NCBI GenBank assembly: GCA_013115135.1
Contig: JABANP010000057.1
Span: forward strand, 124,001 to 188,000
Length of the DNA: 64,000 nt
DNA from: Perkinsus olseni
Taxonomy: Eukaryota; Perkinsozoa; Perkinsida; Perkinsidae
Direction: 5' to 3'
How positions within the stretch are numbered: position 1 is the first letter of the stretch; each line of letters starts with the position of its first letter. The position numbers and the translations under genes were made by a program. Of this stretch, positions 1 to 10,867 are shown one piece after another. The notes beneath the pieces were generated by a model. That model had not been told where the DNA came from. It ran no database searches and worked only from the letters and a program-made list of their open reading frames with translations.

Positions 1-215
1 CGCAGGAGACGAGCTGTGAACACGAATAATGAAACCGCATTTGAGTTCCGATCTGAAGTATTGAACCTTGTGCCCGAGAGACAGTACACAAGCAATCAGA
101 ACCTATTGTATAGAGATAGGATAAGATCAGAATGCGGATTCGATAAGTTCAAATATTTCAACTACGACCGCCTGAACTGAGATTTATTGACTCTCCGAGA
201 GATTACTATGAGTGG

Positions 216-1586
216 TTGGTATACAGAAACGTCCGAGATGGTAACTCTTTGTTGGATCGGTCTTTAAGACGTTGCGCATGGGTTGATCCGTTGAATAAAC
301 AATGGCGCATTCGAGCGGAGGCGTTGGAAGCGGTTATGATTGCAGCATTACACTCGGCAGAGCCTCTTGCATATGATATTTACACTCAAATATTACGAGT
401 GATTGACGAAAGAGAGGCGTCAGAAGAAATGCGGAAACGATTTATAGATGAGTCGCCTGAACGTCGGCGAAAAGCAGTTGTCGTAAATACCTTACCGAAA
501 CCTACAAGTCCCCTAGCACTACTGTGTCACGTGTTATTTACACAAGGCCACTATGTTACAGAATTGGACTTGTTCGAGGGCGGTAGTATGACTGAAGCCT
601 TCAGAAAGGCAGAACTCGTGCCGAGAGATGGGCCAATAACGTACGAGCATGTGCTGAATATACTGAGAACTTATACTCTACGGGATTTGAAATTCAACCC
701 TGTTGGCGGTACAAGGGCGTTTGATAATGGCTTGAAAGCTGCATACTGTATTATCGGCGGATTATTATTAGAAGGCCGTGTATTATACGAACACATACCC
801 GTTACAGAAGAAAGAATATTGAGAAGAATAGCAACTTCCGAGTGGGAAGAAAGGAATAAGGAGAGAAGAAAACGAGTTGCTCTGTGTATGCTAGAAGATG
901 TGACGACGAATGACAATTTGCCGTCGGCGGAAGATTTTGCAAACGCAACGGAAGAACATCCTTTACAATGGGATGCAGTAATAGACGGAAGAAACGGGCA
1001 AAGCACAGAGTCGATAAGAGAACAGCGAAGACTTCTGGATACATTGAAAGAACGAGTGAAAGCGAAAAAAGATTACCCAAATATATTTGTACCACACATC
1101 CTACTAGAAGGTTTACCAGGATGTGGTAAGAGCTTTTTGCTCAAGACAATATGTTTACAGAGCCTTGCTTACGGAATGAGCGTGCTGACATCGGCGTTAT
1201 CGTCAGAAAAAGCTACAAGCCTAGGAGGCAGGCATTTACATATTATGTTCCAACTGGTGGTGGAAAACGAAAAACTGTATTTCAGTCCAGAGCAGGCAGC
1301 ATACAAGGCGCTGCAACGGCTATGCCGGCAGCCGGAATTGATAGTAGATCTTCAGAGATGCAGTGTTATGATAATTGATGAATTATTAACAATCAGCGCA
1401 GAACAATATCATGTGCTGGATATCCTACTCCGCCATATACGCAAAAGCAGTGCGCCGTTTGGAAACGTATTGCTTATAGGATCAGGGGATTTCCGCCAAT
1501 TACCGCCAGTACGCGGGAAGAAATTATCGACGGATGTGGCGATGATCATGAATTTTGAAGTAAGCTCAAGCTATAGATTGAAATAA
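216..1586 (+). pseudogene. PIF1-like DNA helicase, N-terminal half (broken)
   Basis: Encodes the first RecA-like half of a PIF1-family 5'-3' DNA helicase. Walker A GLPGCGKS lies at residues 299-306 of this frame, Walker B IIDE at 386-389, and the PIF1 signature GDFRQLPPV starts at 424. The roughly 290 residues before the ATPase resemble the long N-termini of protist and transposon-borne PIF1 proteins (inference). Coding sequence continues upstream: another frame is open from base 1 to the stop near 180, and this frame is open back to about 180 (reading ...DSPRDYYEWLVYRNVRDG), so a frameshift lies near 180 and the 5' end is outside the window. The frame stops at 1586, and the next helicase segment resumes one frame over after about 25 bases. 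Interpreted as a decayed mobile-element gene. Confidence 0.75.
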
Positions 1587-1608
1587 TTCACGATATCAGG
1601 TACTCCGT

Positions 1609-2094
1609 ATGAATGAACTAGTAAGAAGCGAGAATGATGAGAAATTGCAAAGTGTTTTGCGTATATTGAGCAAACCTGTTTTAACTGAGAGTGAAGCAGA
1701 TGATATATGCAGAATAATCAGAGAAAATTGTTCATTCAGAGAAGATTGGAGTACAGTACCAGAAGAGTGCATTCGAGTATTCGGTCGACGCAAGGCTGTG
1801 AATGAAGAAATAGAGAGGCATATACATCGACTAAAAGAAAGAGGCCGTGAATGCTTCACATTCGAAGCTCGAGATGAAACAACGACAAACAATGGAATGA
1901 CATGGCAAAAAGCAAGCGAAGGAGAACGAAGGGCGTTAGACAGAGCACTACCCGAAAGCAGGACATTAGTATTGAGCACACATACGGTCATGCGGCTGAC
2001 ATCAGTGGATAGTTGCAGACGATGGTCCCAAGGCCAATTGTGTGTGGTAGAAAATGTGGACATGGAAAGGAAAAAAGTGAAAGTAAGTATCTGA
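1609..2094 (+). pseudogene. PIF1-like helicase, middle segment
   Basis: Continues the helicase in another frame. That frame is already open from 1582, so a single-base shift around 1579-1587 separates it from the Walker A/B part. The segment carries RTLVLSTHTVMRL and the following QGQLCVVENVDMERKKV, which fit the part of PIF1 helicases between the Walker motifs and the C-terminal RecA motifs. It ends at a stop at 2092-2094. The next helicase segment is in the same frame but separated by stops, so either a decayed stretch or an unrecognised intron lies between. Base composition is AT-rich (many A-ending codons), unlike the GC-rich host genes further along, which fits a mobile origin. Confidence 0.6.
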
Positions 2095-2184
2095 AAGACA
2101 TAATGATGGAAGCCACAAGTGTTGGTCATATAACAGGTACGGATCGCACCTCCCAACGTAAGACATCTTGACGTTCAGAAAATA

Positions 2185-2964
2185 ATGAATTATCCAATGG
2201 TGACGTTAAGCGCAAGAGAAAGCCATAGCGTATGTTCTGGCACAGGATGTCATAGTCGACGATGGCAATTGGAATTACGCCATAATGCGGCGACAACTGT
2301 CCACCGACTAATGGGAGAGACAACATTGCTCCTGGGAAGTGAAATATCTTTGAGCCGATCGAAATTCAAATTATGGCAACGACAACAATGGTATGTGATA
2401 ATATCAAGGGTTATGAAATTAAGAGACCTATATCTGATTGGTAATGCGGACGAAACATTGACTGCGATCAGAACTCTCTGCTTACAGCGCGACGAATGGG
2501 CCGTATACGAGAGCAATGTCATGGCGAAATTAGCTGGACAAAGATTAAGAAGAACACCGGTTACACTTGACATGCGTAAAATGGATTACCCTGTACGTCC
2601 ACGAGACCAGGACATCCCCGACGACGATGGGAACTTTGTTTACGTAATTGAGAGCAAGCCAGAGAAAGTAACGTACGTAGGAGAATGCAACAACCTCCGA
2701 ACCCGGCTGATTCAACACAACAGTGGTCATGGTGCAGCCTATACGAAGCCACTACACAGGAGACCATGGGTTATTATAGCATTCGTAAGACTAGCGCAAA
2801 ACACGAGCCGGAGAGATAGACTACAAGTTGAAAGAAGATGTCAGCATTTAGCCTATGGGAGAAACAATGAACGACAAGGCATGACAAGCAGGAACGAGAC
2901 AATAGGAGCATTGTGTAACGCAATAGAAAACGTGGCAGATGCTCGATTAATTGTAGTGGGATAA
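2185..2964 (+). pseudogene. PIF1 helicase C-terminus fused to GIY-YIG nuclease domain
   Basis: Residues about 35-90 hold the last PIF1 motifs: TVHRLMGET (the usual TIHRLQG-type motif) and QQWYVIISRVMKLRDLYLIG (the usual YVALSR motif). From about residue 150 a GIY-YIG endonuclease fold follows: FVYVI (GIY position), VTYVGECNNLRTRLIQH (YIG position and the catalytic-type Arg and His), and LQVERRCQHL supplying the conserved Glu. Helicase and nuclease are in one frame, so they formed one polypeptide. GIY-YIG nucleases nick DNA, and paired with a helicase they suggest a self-mobilising element (inference). Start codon choice is arbitrary because upstream stops break the gene. The first about 35 residues look out of frame. 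Confidence 0.7.
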
Positions 2965-3273
2965 AAGATAAAGATGAAAATAATGTGATGATGATTGAAT
3001 GCATGGCATGTTGAGCCCTGATTGTGGCAATGCTTGATACACAATACTTGCGTTAAGTGTGAGGATAAAAAAGGAGAGGAAAGAACGTGGCAAGAATACG
3101 TAAAAGTGATTGTGAAGAGTAGGAAAACGTTGAATAACGAGCGGAAGAATTGAAAAGCGAGTTATCCAGTCGTAATCGCCTGCGACGCCGTGACGCAGTG
3201 GCGCGCGCTTTTTGAAGAAAGAAATGCAAGTGCGCAAGCGAAGGAGACGTGACAGGAACCATGGTTTGTGGTT
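2965..3273. other. Non-coding spacer after the helicase-nuclease relic
   Basis: No reading frame here resembles a gene. The stretch may be the 3' flank of the helicase-nuclease element. It ends abruptly at the truncated LTR of retroelement A. Confidence 0.4.
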
Positions 3274-3364
3274 AAAGGGCTAAATTAATCATAATAGTAA
3301 ATAGGCATCCCACTCATCATACTTATATCATCACTGGGCCTATCTCGGACGCACGTCCGACACA
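3274..3364 (-). repeat. LTR fragment of copy A (3' LTR, truncated)
   Basis: About 91 bases almost identical to 21817-21907, the outer end of copy B. On the minus strand it starts TGTGTCGGACG, i.e. with the usual TG of an LTR, and contains the 14-nt inverted repeat CGGACGTGCGTCCG close to that end. The rest of the LTR is missing: sequence below 3274 is unrelated to copy B. Confidence 0.75.
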
Positions 3365-3511
3365 CCATAGAACCTGGGGTTGTAGACCCCATAGAAGGCA
3401 TAGCAAATGTACCAATTTAATTGGCATCGCCATCATCCTCCTCGTTCTCAGCGATCATAGCATCAACCTGGGCTCGTAACTCCTCGTCATCATCGTCTTC
3501 ACCAGGCTGTA

Positions 3512-3766
3512 TCATCTCGTTGTCATCCGGCGGGAGAATACCATTAGCATCATAAGAGTCGTAGGCACCTTGGTCTTCCTGATCGTCCTCGTAGTAGTAC
3601 TACGGTAGTACTTGCGGAGGTTAAACCTTCCTTCAACGTAGGGTAGCTGCTGACCGTCTTCAGTCACCAATCTGAATAGAGTAGACTCCCTGTTCTTCCA
3701 AGCAACCACGTAAGGGCCTTGCCAACAACTCTCCTGCTTGTGGTTTCTCTGCTTGAATCTCAGCAC
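3512..3766 (-). pseudogene. Copy A: C-terminal tail of pol (integrase end)
   Basis: Encodes a basic then acidic tail (LRFKQRNHKQESCWQGPYVV...) that looks like the small SH3-like C-terminal domain of retroelement integrases. It lies just beyond the integrase frame and overlaps its end by a few bases, consistent with a frameshift at about 3766. It continues into D/E-rich sequence toward 3420. No counterpart is left in copy B, which is truncated before this point. Confidence 0.55.
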
Positions 3767-5538
3767 TTTGTCACCGATGTCCTAGTCGGATCAGGAGCTC
3801 GTTGTTGGGCTGCTCGGTACATCCTCTGTCGGACTCTATCATTTCTCTCCTTCCAGAGGTCGAAGTACTCAGTCATACTCTTGCATCTTCTCTCGTAAAT
3901 CTCCTCGCATAAGGCCTGAAGGTCAGCGTCGAGAACTTCTTGTTCTTCACTTCTGAGGCCAGGTAACCATTCTTCAAGTTGTTCTTGTCCAACACGAATA
4001 TCTTCTCCAGTACAATGACCAGTGAGGTACCTTGGACGTCGCCCATGGTAAATCTCGAACGGTGATAACCCTCCAAAGTCGTTCAAAGGCAACCGGTTGA
4101 TCGAAGCGATAGCCTCACTGTAGATGGTCAGGAACTTGACAGGCTGATCCTCCAACTCGGCGGCTGCCAGTCGACTCCTTACTTGCCTCAAGATGGTACC
4201 ATGTATACGTTCATGGAACCCTCCTAGATGACCGGCTTCCCTCGGAAGGTAGACGTAGGCTATAGCTTGGGACTTTAAGTAAACTTTGAAGTCGGAGGAG
4301 GTAAAGCAGCTTCCAGGATCCATCACCACTGCTTGGGGTATCCCATTCATAGACACCAACTTGTGTACCGAGTCCACCACGGCTTGGGTGCTGGGGTTAT
4401 CCAAGACGTCAAACAACACGTGGAAGGACACCGGATCCATCATCGTCAGACCCCCACTTCTTCTGTGGCGTCGGGGACTCATCGCCGCAGTCCAAAATGG
4501 ACCCTGCAAGTCGAGTACATAACAGCTTCCCACACCAAACTGTAGTCCGACGGGTCGAACAACTCCTCCTGCCCGGCGAGTACAGGATCTCTCCCGGGCC
4601 CGCTGGCATACCGAGCATACTTGCAACAGTCTTCTCACCACCTGACGGAGCTTCGGCGTGTAGTACCAAGTCTGGTAGATGGCCATCAGCTTCGATGCGC
4701 CGGCATGTCCTTGTTCTCGGTGTAGACCTCTTATACACTCTTCCACACGTCGTCCTCGTGGTACCACCGGTAGGGGGGTCATCGTTCTCGTCTTATCCAC
4801 GATAGACGTGATGCCAGTGTAGTAGAGAATGTCGTTGGGACCCAAGTAGTACATCTTCATGCCATTAGGTCTCTCATTCTGCGGCACCGTTCTCAGGGTA
4901 TACTTGATAGTGGATACTCTAGGGTCACCATCCTGCAGTCTCTTGATCTCATCTTCCTCGAAGAAGCGCTCGACGTCAATAACATTGATACCGCAGGTGG
5001 TGTCAGCCTTGATGTTGTCGCAGTTCTCCTTGAGGTGCTCCGTGGGTTCAAGTACCATCTCCAACGTCGTTGTAGTAGCACTTCTCACCGCCTTGAGGAT
5101 GAAAGCCTTTGTCGGTATATCAGGTTGATCAGGACTTTGGGGTCTGCTGGGGCCATCAGCTGGATTCTTGTCGCCGTTCACGTGCTTGATCTCCACTCTC
5201 ACCCCATCTGCCAGTAGCTTGTCGATCTCGTCCAAGGCAACGTTCAACCTTTTCACCTCCAAGTTGGTGATGGTCTTCACCTTCCGTAGGGCCTTCACTC
5301 TTCTCAGACGGTAGATGACGCACTCACTATCGACGTAAAAGACGACCGTCTTCACCTCCTTCTGGTAGTGGAGTCGGTGGATCATCTGGACGTAGTTGGC
5401 CACCGTACAGACGCCCTCGTAGAACGACAAAGTTTCCTTCTTAGGGATGGTCCACTTGTCCTCGGTGGCAGAGTACAGATGACATGACCCGAACACTCGG
5501 TTACCGTCAGCGTCGTACACCACCTGGGCTCCAGCCAC
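3760..5538 (-). pseudogene. Copy A: RNase H and integrase region of pol
   Basis: The N-terminal part (GAQVVYDADGNRVFGSCHLYS...) is the RNase H-like domain with VFYVDSECVIYRL and HVNGDKNPADGPSRP. The integrase follows: an HHCC-type zinc module (GHAGASKLMAIY... CSVCQRAR) and a DDE core with D in VLDLQGPF, D in VVMDPGSCF and E in GGFHERIHGT. A pair of compensating 1-nt indels near 4449 and 4496 changes about 14 residues after the first catalytic Asp relative to copy B. A 1-nt deletion near 5547 separates this frame from the RT. Integrase would insert the cDNA copy into the genome. Confidence 0.8.
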
Positions 5539-6095
5539 TTGGCTAGCATAGTGAACGTGTGGATGGTCTCGACGTTCAGAAGTCTTGGGTTCCGTGTGGT
5601 CGTTGACGACACTTGCTTGGCATGCTCGCAGAGCTCTATCAGCTTCACCCCGTAATCACCGTCGATCTTGCCATCCCACGAACTCGATGCTCGATAACAT
5701 TGTCGCCCGAGATACCGTAGTCGACCAGCCAGCTCTATGCCCAGCCCTATTGGGTCATAGTAACTCATGACGAGACGAAAGGGTTCTCTTCTAGTCAAAT
5801 CTCGACCATCCTTCTTCAGTAGTTTGCCGTCCGGGCGGTAGTCCACGAACAGATAGTCATTGTGCAAGCCGTACCCGAGGTAGTGGCCATCATGGTCTTC
5901 CCAGCTCTTGACTCTCTTCTTAGGGTTGTCGTCGAAACCGTGGTCCTTGAAGCCGTTCATCATCTTGCCAGCCACTCGCTCAGTCTGAGCGATAGTCTCA
6001 CCACGGGACTGCACGTCGTCAACATAGATGCTGACATGGGACTTGAGCTTCTCATCCACGCTTGGGCCGTTCTCCAGGATCTCGTGCTCTACCAA
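5382..6095 (-). pseudogene. Copy A: C-terminal half of reverse transcriptase
   Basis: Contains the catalytic RT box as SIYVDDVQSRGET and the BEL/Pao-like connection motif SYYDPIGLGIELAGRLRYLGRQCY. Upstream it is cut off from the RT N-terminal half by a 29-nt deletion near 6106 that is absent from copy B. The last about 50 codons (below 5547) are out of frame because of a 1-nt deletion; the true continuation is the RNase H frame. Confidence 0.75.
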
Positions 6096-7074
6096 GCTAG
6101 TACCTTGAGGTAGTCGTTTATCACTTGTAGAGCCACTTCTCCAAGAACGGTGAGGTCGTGGTCGGTGAAGTAGTCGTTCAACTCAACGATAGTCAAAGCT
6201 GCTTGCCCAAGGGCGCTCGGAGCGTAGTTGCTACCGAACCCCATCGCGATCCATACCCCTATCAGGAGCTCCGCACCAAACTTGTTGGCCATACCGAAAT
6301 AGGGCTCGTTGTGCTTCTCGATGAGGATTTGATAAAAGGCTCGCCGCAGATCGTCCAAGATGACGTAGGGGCTCATGCGAAACAAGTGCAAGTTGCTCAT
6401 GAGCGTCATTCCCATCTTCTCATCGTTCATCACAGGTCCGTCTCTGCACAGGGGGTTCAAGCCCACGCTTCCATCAGTGACCAACCGCACCTTCGTCGTA
6501 AGATGATCTGGTCTGGTGACCGGAAAGGACGGTATCAGATGCTTGATGTTCTCAAGGCGCTCTTGCCGTACGTAGCCTTCTTCATATAGGGACTTGATGA
6601 CTCCTAGATAGGGGCCTCGGTCAGCCTCGCTCAGCCTGGAGTCAGTAGCAATAGACCGTTGTATGGCTTTATGGTTGAGCTTGTCATCAGGGCGTAGCTC
6701 ACTTCGCCATGGTACCTCCAAACAGAACCTTCCAAGACGACTTTTAGGCGTCGGGGGGGCCAATCTCCACTGAAAGGGCTTAGTCTCCTCGTCCGACTGG
6801 TTCGTGTTCTTGACTTGCAGCACCTTCTGGTCATCAGTGAGACCCTTCTGGTTGATGTAGCTATCGTCCTCAGTAACCGCCTTAGGTTGACTACTGATCA
6901 TGATCTCCTCCATGAGGTCGTTAGGAACGCTGCACGTCGGAGTCTGGGTAGAAGCATCAGCTTTGCCATTGTTGTCGTTCGAGTCGGGGTAGTCCACAGC
7001 CAAACCGCAGATCTCAATCACGCCTTGGGTAAACGGTTGCGGCGAATACCTCTTCTTGCGTTGGTGAAAATGGT
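6089..7074 (-). pseudogene. Copy A: N-terminal half of reverse transcriptase
   Basis: Encodes the linker after the protease and the RT fingers and palm: HLTTKVRLVTDGS, LDDLRRAFYQI (first catalytic Asp region) and IAMGFGSNYAPSALGQA. The frame visually extends to 7177, but everything above 7082 belongs to the inserted foldback element, so the usable coding boundary is the 8-bp target duplication at 7075-7082. Copy B shows that the protease frame was originally continuous with this one. Confidence 0.75.
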
Positions 7075-7082
7075 GGGTAGAG

Positions 7083-8061
7083 GGGTGAGTATCATATCGT
7101 ACAGTGTCAACTGGTACAGGTCTCAGCTGGTGCGCAGCTAAAGTGGTACAAGAATAATCCGTACAACCGACTTTCATCTTGTGACATATGGTACAGTTGC
7201 AACTCGTACAGTGTCAAATGGTTCAGTTGCAACTCATTTTGTGTCTTATGGTGCAGTGTCGGTTCATCTTGTTGCAGTCAGTACAGTGTCATTTCGTACA
7301 GTGTCGAACCGTACAGTTGCTGCAGGTACAGTGTCGTTCAGTACAGTTGCTGCACGTACAGTCTCGTTCAGTACAGTCGCAACCGATACAGTGTTGGTTA
7401 GTAAATTCTACATGTACAATGCGAAGTAACTTCAGGGAAAATGACTACACGATGCGTACACATTTCCTTGAAATGCGGAATGAAAAATGATCCCCATCAG
7501 GCGGAGCGTTGCTGCCATTTACTGAGCTGTGAATTTCGCTGACGGAAACGAGAGTTTCGGTGAGGCGAAGTGTTCGCGCGGACGGGGGGCCTGCTGGCGA
7601 GCGATACTCCCAGGTTCAATCCGCGGATGGTCTAAAATTGGTTGTCCGATGTCGACGGTGGACGCGGCAGGGGCAGTGGCGCGCGCGAAGCTGCGCCGCC
7701 AATTATACTAAAAATTGGCGGGGTTGTACGAGATCGTGGGTGTACGAGAGTGAGGTGTACGGTTTAACACTGTATGAGGTGAAACTGTACGATTTGGCAC
7801 TGTACGAGGTGAAACTGTACTATATGACACTGTACTATGTGAAACTGCACGAGCGGACACTGTACGATATGACACTGTACTGGTGGACACTGTAAGATTC
7901 GACACTGTACGGAATGATACTGTACTGAGTGCAACAAGACGAAATGACAATGTACGAAGCGAAACTGTACGACTGGAAACTGTATGAGCTGAAACTGTAC
8001 GAATTTGTGGTACACGAGCAGAGTCTCTACGAGTTGCAACTGCACGATATGATCCTCACCG
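7083..8061 (+). mobile_element. Foldback DNA element 1 (array-type, 979 bp) inside retroelement A
   Basis: Comparison with uninterrupted copy B shows a clean insertion flanked by GGGTAGAG at 7075-7082 and 8062-8069, an 8-bp target duplication. Its ends are inverted repeats: GGGTGAGTATCATATCG on the left and the complement of CGGTGAGGATCATATCG on the right. Inside each end lies a long array of about 15-bp units (GTACAGTGTC/GTACAGTTGC plus 5 variable bases), in opposite orientation in the two arms, around a unique core at about 7430-7740. No transposase is encoded; frames through the arrays read as repetitive VQCQLVQ-like strings and are not genes. An 8-bp duplication fits hAT-, P- or Merlin-like transposases (inference). 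Confidence 0.85.
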
Positions 8062-8069
8062 GGGTAGAG

Positions 8070-8365
8070 ACCATTGACTTAGCTTCAGTTCCCAGTAACA
8101 TGACGTTGTCGGTGTCGGTCATGACCCATACGGCTCCAATACCTCTGAGGGCGTTAGTACTCAGCAGTATAGAATGTGACAATGGAGTCGTGACCACCAG
8201 GAAGCTCTCATAGACAATGGAGCGGTCGGCAAAGTGCAACTTCAGGTCTCTAGCAATCCCCAATATAGCTGCGTTACCCCCATCAGCAGTCCGCACCACC
8301 AAGTCGGTGTCCTCGATGACCACGTTGGGAACCTTAGCCAGTTCATCGGCATGAATGACGCTCAT
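8070..8365 (-). pseudogene. Copy A: retroviral-type aspartic protease
   Basis: The pepsin-like retroelement protease active-site box appears as LLDSGAAMSVIHAD; in copy A it lies at a frame break just above this segment, and copy B has the counterpart. This frame holds the rest of the domain with its beta strands (VIEDTDLVVRTADGG, ILLSTNALRGIG). It would cleave the gag-pol polyprotein. Foldback element 1 interrupts the protease-RT linker directly downstream. Confidence 0.65.
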
Positions 8366-8428
8366 AGCGGCTCCACTATCGAGTGGAGCTCTCGAAGTCT
8401 TCTCACAGTCGTTGATCTGGAAGTCGAC

Positions 8429-8995
8429 TTAATGGCTGGTACCCATACCTGGGTTGTCAATGAAGATGGCGGACAGACCTTGTACCGATGGGTTCTTGCT
8501 GAAGCACGCCATAGCACCATGGTTAGGGCGGCCGCACCGCGGGCACTTCTTCTGGTAGGAGTCAAACTTCTCAGGGCACCGGGTCTTCAAGTCGTGGAAG
8601 AGACCGCAGAACCGACAGCGCTGATCCTTATAGGAAATGGGGTTACAGCAGGTGTCCGCCTTGTGCGTGCCAGTCTTGTCAAGACATCTTCCGCAGGAAG
8701 CTTGGAGAATCTCTTGGTTCTTGGGGTCGTTCAGGACCTTCTCGTCATCTCGTACCTTCAGCTTGACGGGGTAGGACTTAACAACAGGCTCACTTGAGCG
8801 GGGCCTCTGTTGCAGATCACCGGGTGGTTCTCGATCTCTCTCCTCGGAGTCAGTGGTCTTCTTGGCCGGGTGTGAGACGTCAACGTGGTTAACCGTAACC
8901 GCCTTGTCCCAATGTACTCGACACCAACTCTGAGCCAGCAGGATCAACCGATCGTAGTTGACAGCGCCGGGAGTCCAGTAACCTTGCTCGTCCAA
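8429..8995 (-). pseudogene. Copy A: gag nucleocapsid region with zinc knuckles
   Basis: Contains a run of Cys/His modules: CGRCLDKTGTHKADTC, CRFCGLFHDLKTRC and CPRCGRPNHGAMAC. The last is a canonical CX2CX4HX4C retroviral zinc knuckle; the first two are spacing variants. Such domains bind the element RNA. The upstream end is frameshifted relative to the capsid-like part by a 14-nt palindromic insertion at 8990-9004 that copy B lacks. Confidence 0.75.
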
Positions 8996-9707
8996 GACTT
9001 GGACTCCAAGTGAACCTTCAGCTTCGCCGGCATGCAGTTGTAGAAGTGGCTCTTCTTCTCTTGCTCAGTCAGGGACTTGTATCCACGAGTCCTAGCCAGC
9101 TCCTTAGCAACCGATTCATGATGGGCGTAGAAGTCAATGAACTTGTCGGTCTTCTTGAGGTACATGTTGATCCATTGGGTCTCGAGGAAACCACCATCGG
9201 AGTCGCCAAATACCGTACTCAAATATCGCCATAGTTGCTTTAGACGATCAGACCAATATCGGCTGTTGAGCTTGTGGGGCTGATGATAGGTCTCCGGCTG
9301 TAGATCGCTGTTGTGCTCGTAGACGTCCAGTAGCTTCTTGATGCTATCCGACAGGTTATGACGGACCGTGAAATACTTGTGACACTCGCTCTGGTACTCG
9401 AAGTCTGGGCTAGTAGTTAACTTGTACCGAAATTCGCTGAGGGCCACACTGTCAGGCATATCCACTGAACCATCCCAATACTTGTCCTTGCCAAGGATCG
9501 GGGTAATCCATTCAACATCAGAGATAACCTTCGATATCTTCTGTCGATCTTGATGCTCTTGCCAGTCATCCCACTCTTCTTCGCTCCACCTGCTCGACCT
9601 TGAGAGGTTGTGACCATCGTCATGATAATAGTCATTCTCATACCACTCAGTGCTTCGGCGTCGTAGGGGAGGTCCAGACCTTTGAGGTTGTGGTGGGCGT
9701 TCTTCAA
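8944..9707 (-). pseudogene. Copy A: gag capsid-like region
   Basis: Two overlapping minus frames (8944-9465 and the region up to 9707) match the continuous copy B gag from its RRRSTEWYEND stretch through the helical region (VALSEFRYKLTTSPDFEYQ... AKELARTRGYKSL). The helical, charged content fits a capsid domain. The upper boundary is a 4-nt deletion near 9751 relative to copy B. Confidence 0.6.
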
Positions 9708-9713
9708 TAGTCT

Positions 9714-10328
9714 TTAGGTGAATAGGCTTAGATGACCCTCTTGGGTCGTGATCTCCACCTGACGACCGTGCATTCCTTGCTCTGGGAGTAGATAACCTCT
9801 CTGTCTCATCGGAGGGTCTCCTTGAGGAATAGCCGGCCTAGGAGGAACAGCTTGGGCAATAGCCCTAGTATCATTGAGCGGTCTCAGTCCACCTCTGACC
9901 TGTAGATCATCAGTCGTGACTTTCTTAAGAGCCGTCTGGCCAGTACCGTCTTCTGGTATCTCATCAAAGTCGTCTTCAAAGGGACTAACAAACCCTTCGT
10001 CCTCAGCCGAGATGTGAGGGTCGTTCAGAGGGTCGTTGTCGTGGATGTCCCCGTCTTCTTGACCACCTTCTTCTTTCTTACTCTCCTCGTTCTGGGAGGT
10101 CTTCTGAGAAGGGTCGCCTTCAACGGTGTTGGAGTCAGCCGCGGCCTCATCTTCTATGGGGCTCTTCTTCGGTTGTCCAAGCTCATGTTGATCAGCTTGA
10201 TGATCGTCGTCAGGGTTGGCCTCGTGGACCTTGGTATCATCTTGTCCAGTATAGTGAGAACCAGTCGAGTCACCGAGGGAGTTCTCAGCGTCGTCGGCCT
10301 TCCTTCTGGAGCTTCTAGTAGTCTTAGG
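9714..10328 (-). pseudogene. Copy A: gag N-terminal acidic/low-complexity region
   Basis: Highly charged, Asp/Glu/Ser/Gln-rich sequence matching the copy B gag start (TTRSSRRKADDAENSLGDS...). The open frame continues above 10328, but those codons lie in the adjacent foldback element; copy B shows that the authentic start lies only a few codons upstream. Confidence 0.6.
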
Positions 10329-10867
10329 GGGTGTACCGCGATTCGTCCATGATCGATTGGTCCACTGCAGCTTCGATCCAAGATTGTTTCGTACAAATTT
10401 CGGTTCATTCATGATCTTTTCGTACATCGAAAAAGTGTATGTTTCGGTCACGATTTTTTCATCCATAACCGGTTTCGTACACGATTATTTCGTCCATGGG
10501 TTGTTGATCCAAAGATATGCTCGTTGTGATCTATTCGGCCACGATCTTTTCGAAAAAAATTCATTCGTCCAATAGTGGTTCGTACATATGAAACTGACGA
10601 CACGCAAATGTTTATCGAAGGAGATGAACCCACGGCCTCTGGAATATCAGCTTGAGCTGCTAACCTACTCACCTGTAAGACTCCTTCTGAATTCCGACAA
10701 AGTACCGCCCATGCGATACCCAATCTATTCAACTTGGCTCCATTCATGTTTGGAGCCTCTAGGCACTGGGATCATCACAGAGACAACCTGATGTGGGGGA
10801 GTGCTAGATCGTCACGACTGGTGACTCACCAGTAGAGGCGGCGGTTAGATTATTAGGTCGTAGTAGG

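Larger units (their letters stand above)
3274..10328 (-). mobile_element. LTR retrotransposon copy A (BEL/Pao-like), truncated
   Basis: Minus-strand order from high to low coordinate is gag (charged N-terminus, zinc knuckles), aspartic protease, reverse transcriptase, RNase H, integrase, then an LTR fragment. YVDD in the RT and the YDPIGL motif after it are typical of BEL/Pao elements; this classification is from motifs only. Compared with copy B it carries a 29-nt deletion near 6106, a 1-nt deletion near 5547, a 4-nt deletion near 9751 and a 14-nt palindromic insertion at 8990-9004, all of which break frames, so it is not intact. A foldback element interrupts it at 7083-8061. The 5' LTR and the first gag codons are missing; the copy ends at another foldback at about 10329. 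Confidence 0.8.

Noticed and set aside
671..1095. Minus-strand open frames inside the helicase
   Set aside because: Shadows of the plus-strand helicase frame, with no motif of their own.
7181..8045. Repetitive reading frames such as VQLQLVQCQ and TVSFRTVS on both strands
   Set aside because: They are read-throughs of the foldback array of about 15-bp units in several frames; a length multiple of three keeps them open. Not proteins.
7083..8061. Possible CRISPR-like array
   Set aside because: Units are contiguous variable 15-mers inside a transposon with target duplication, inverted between arms and without constant-length unique spacers; the genome is eukaryotic.
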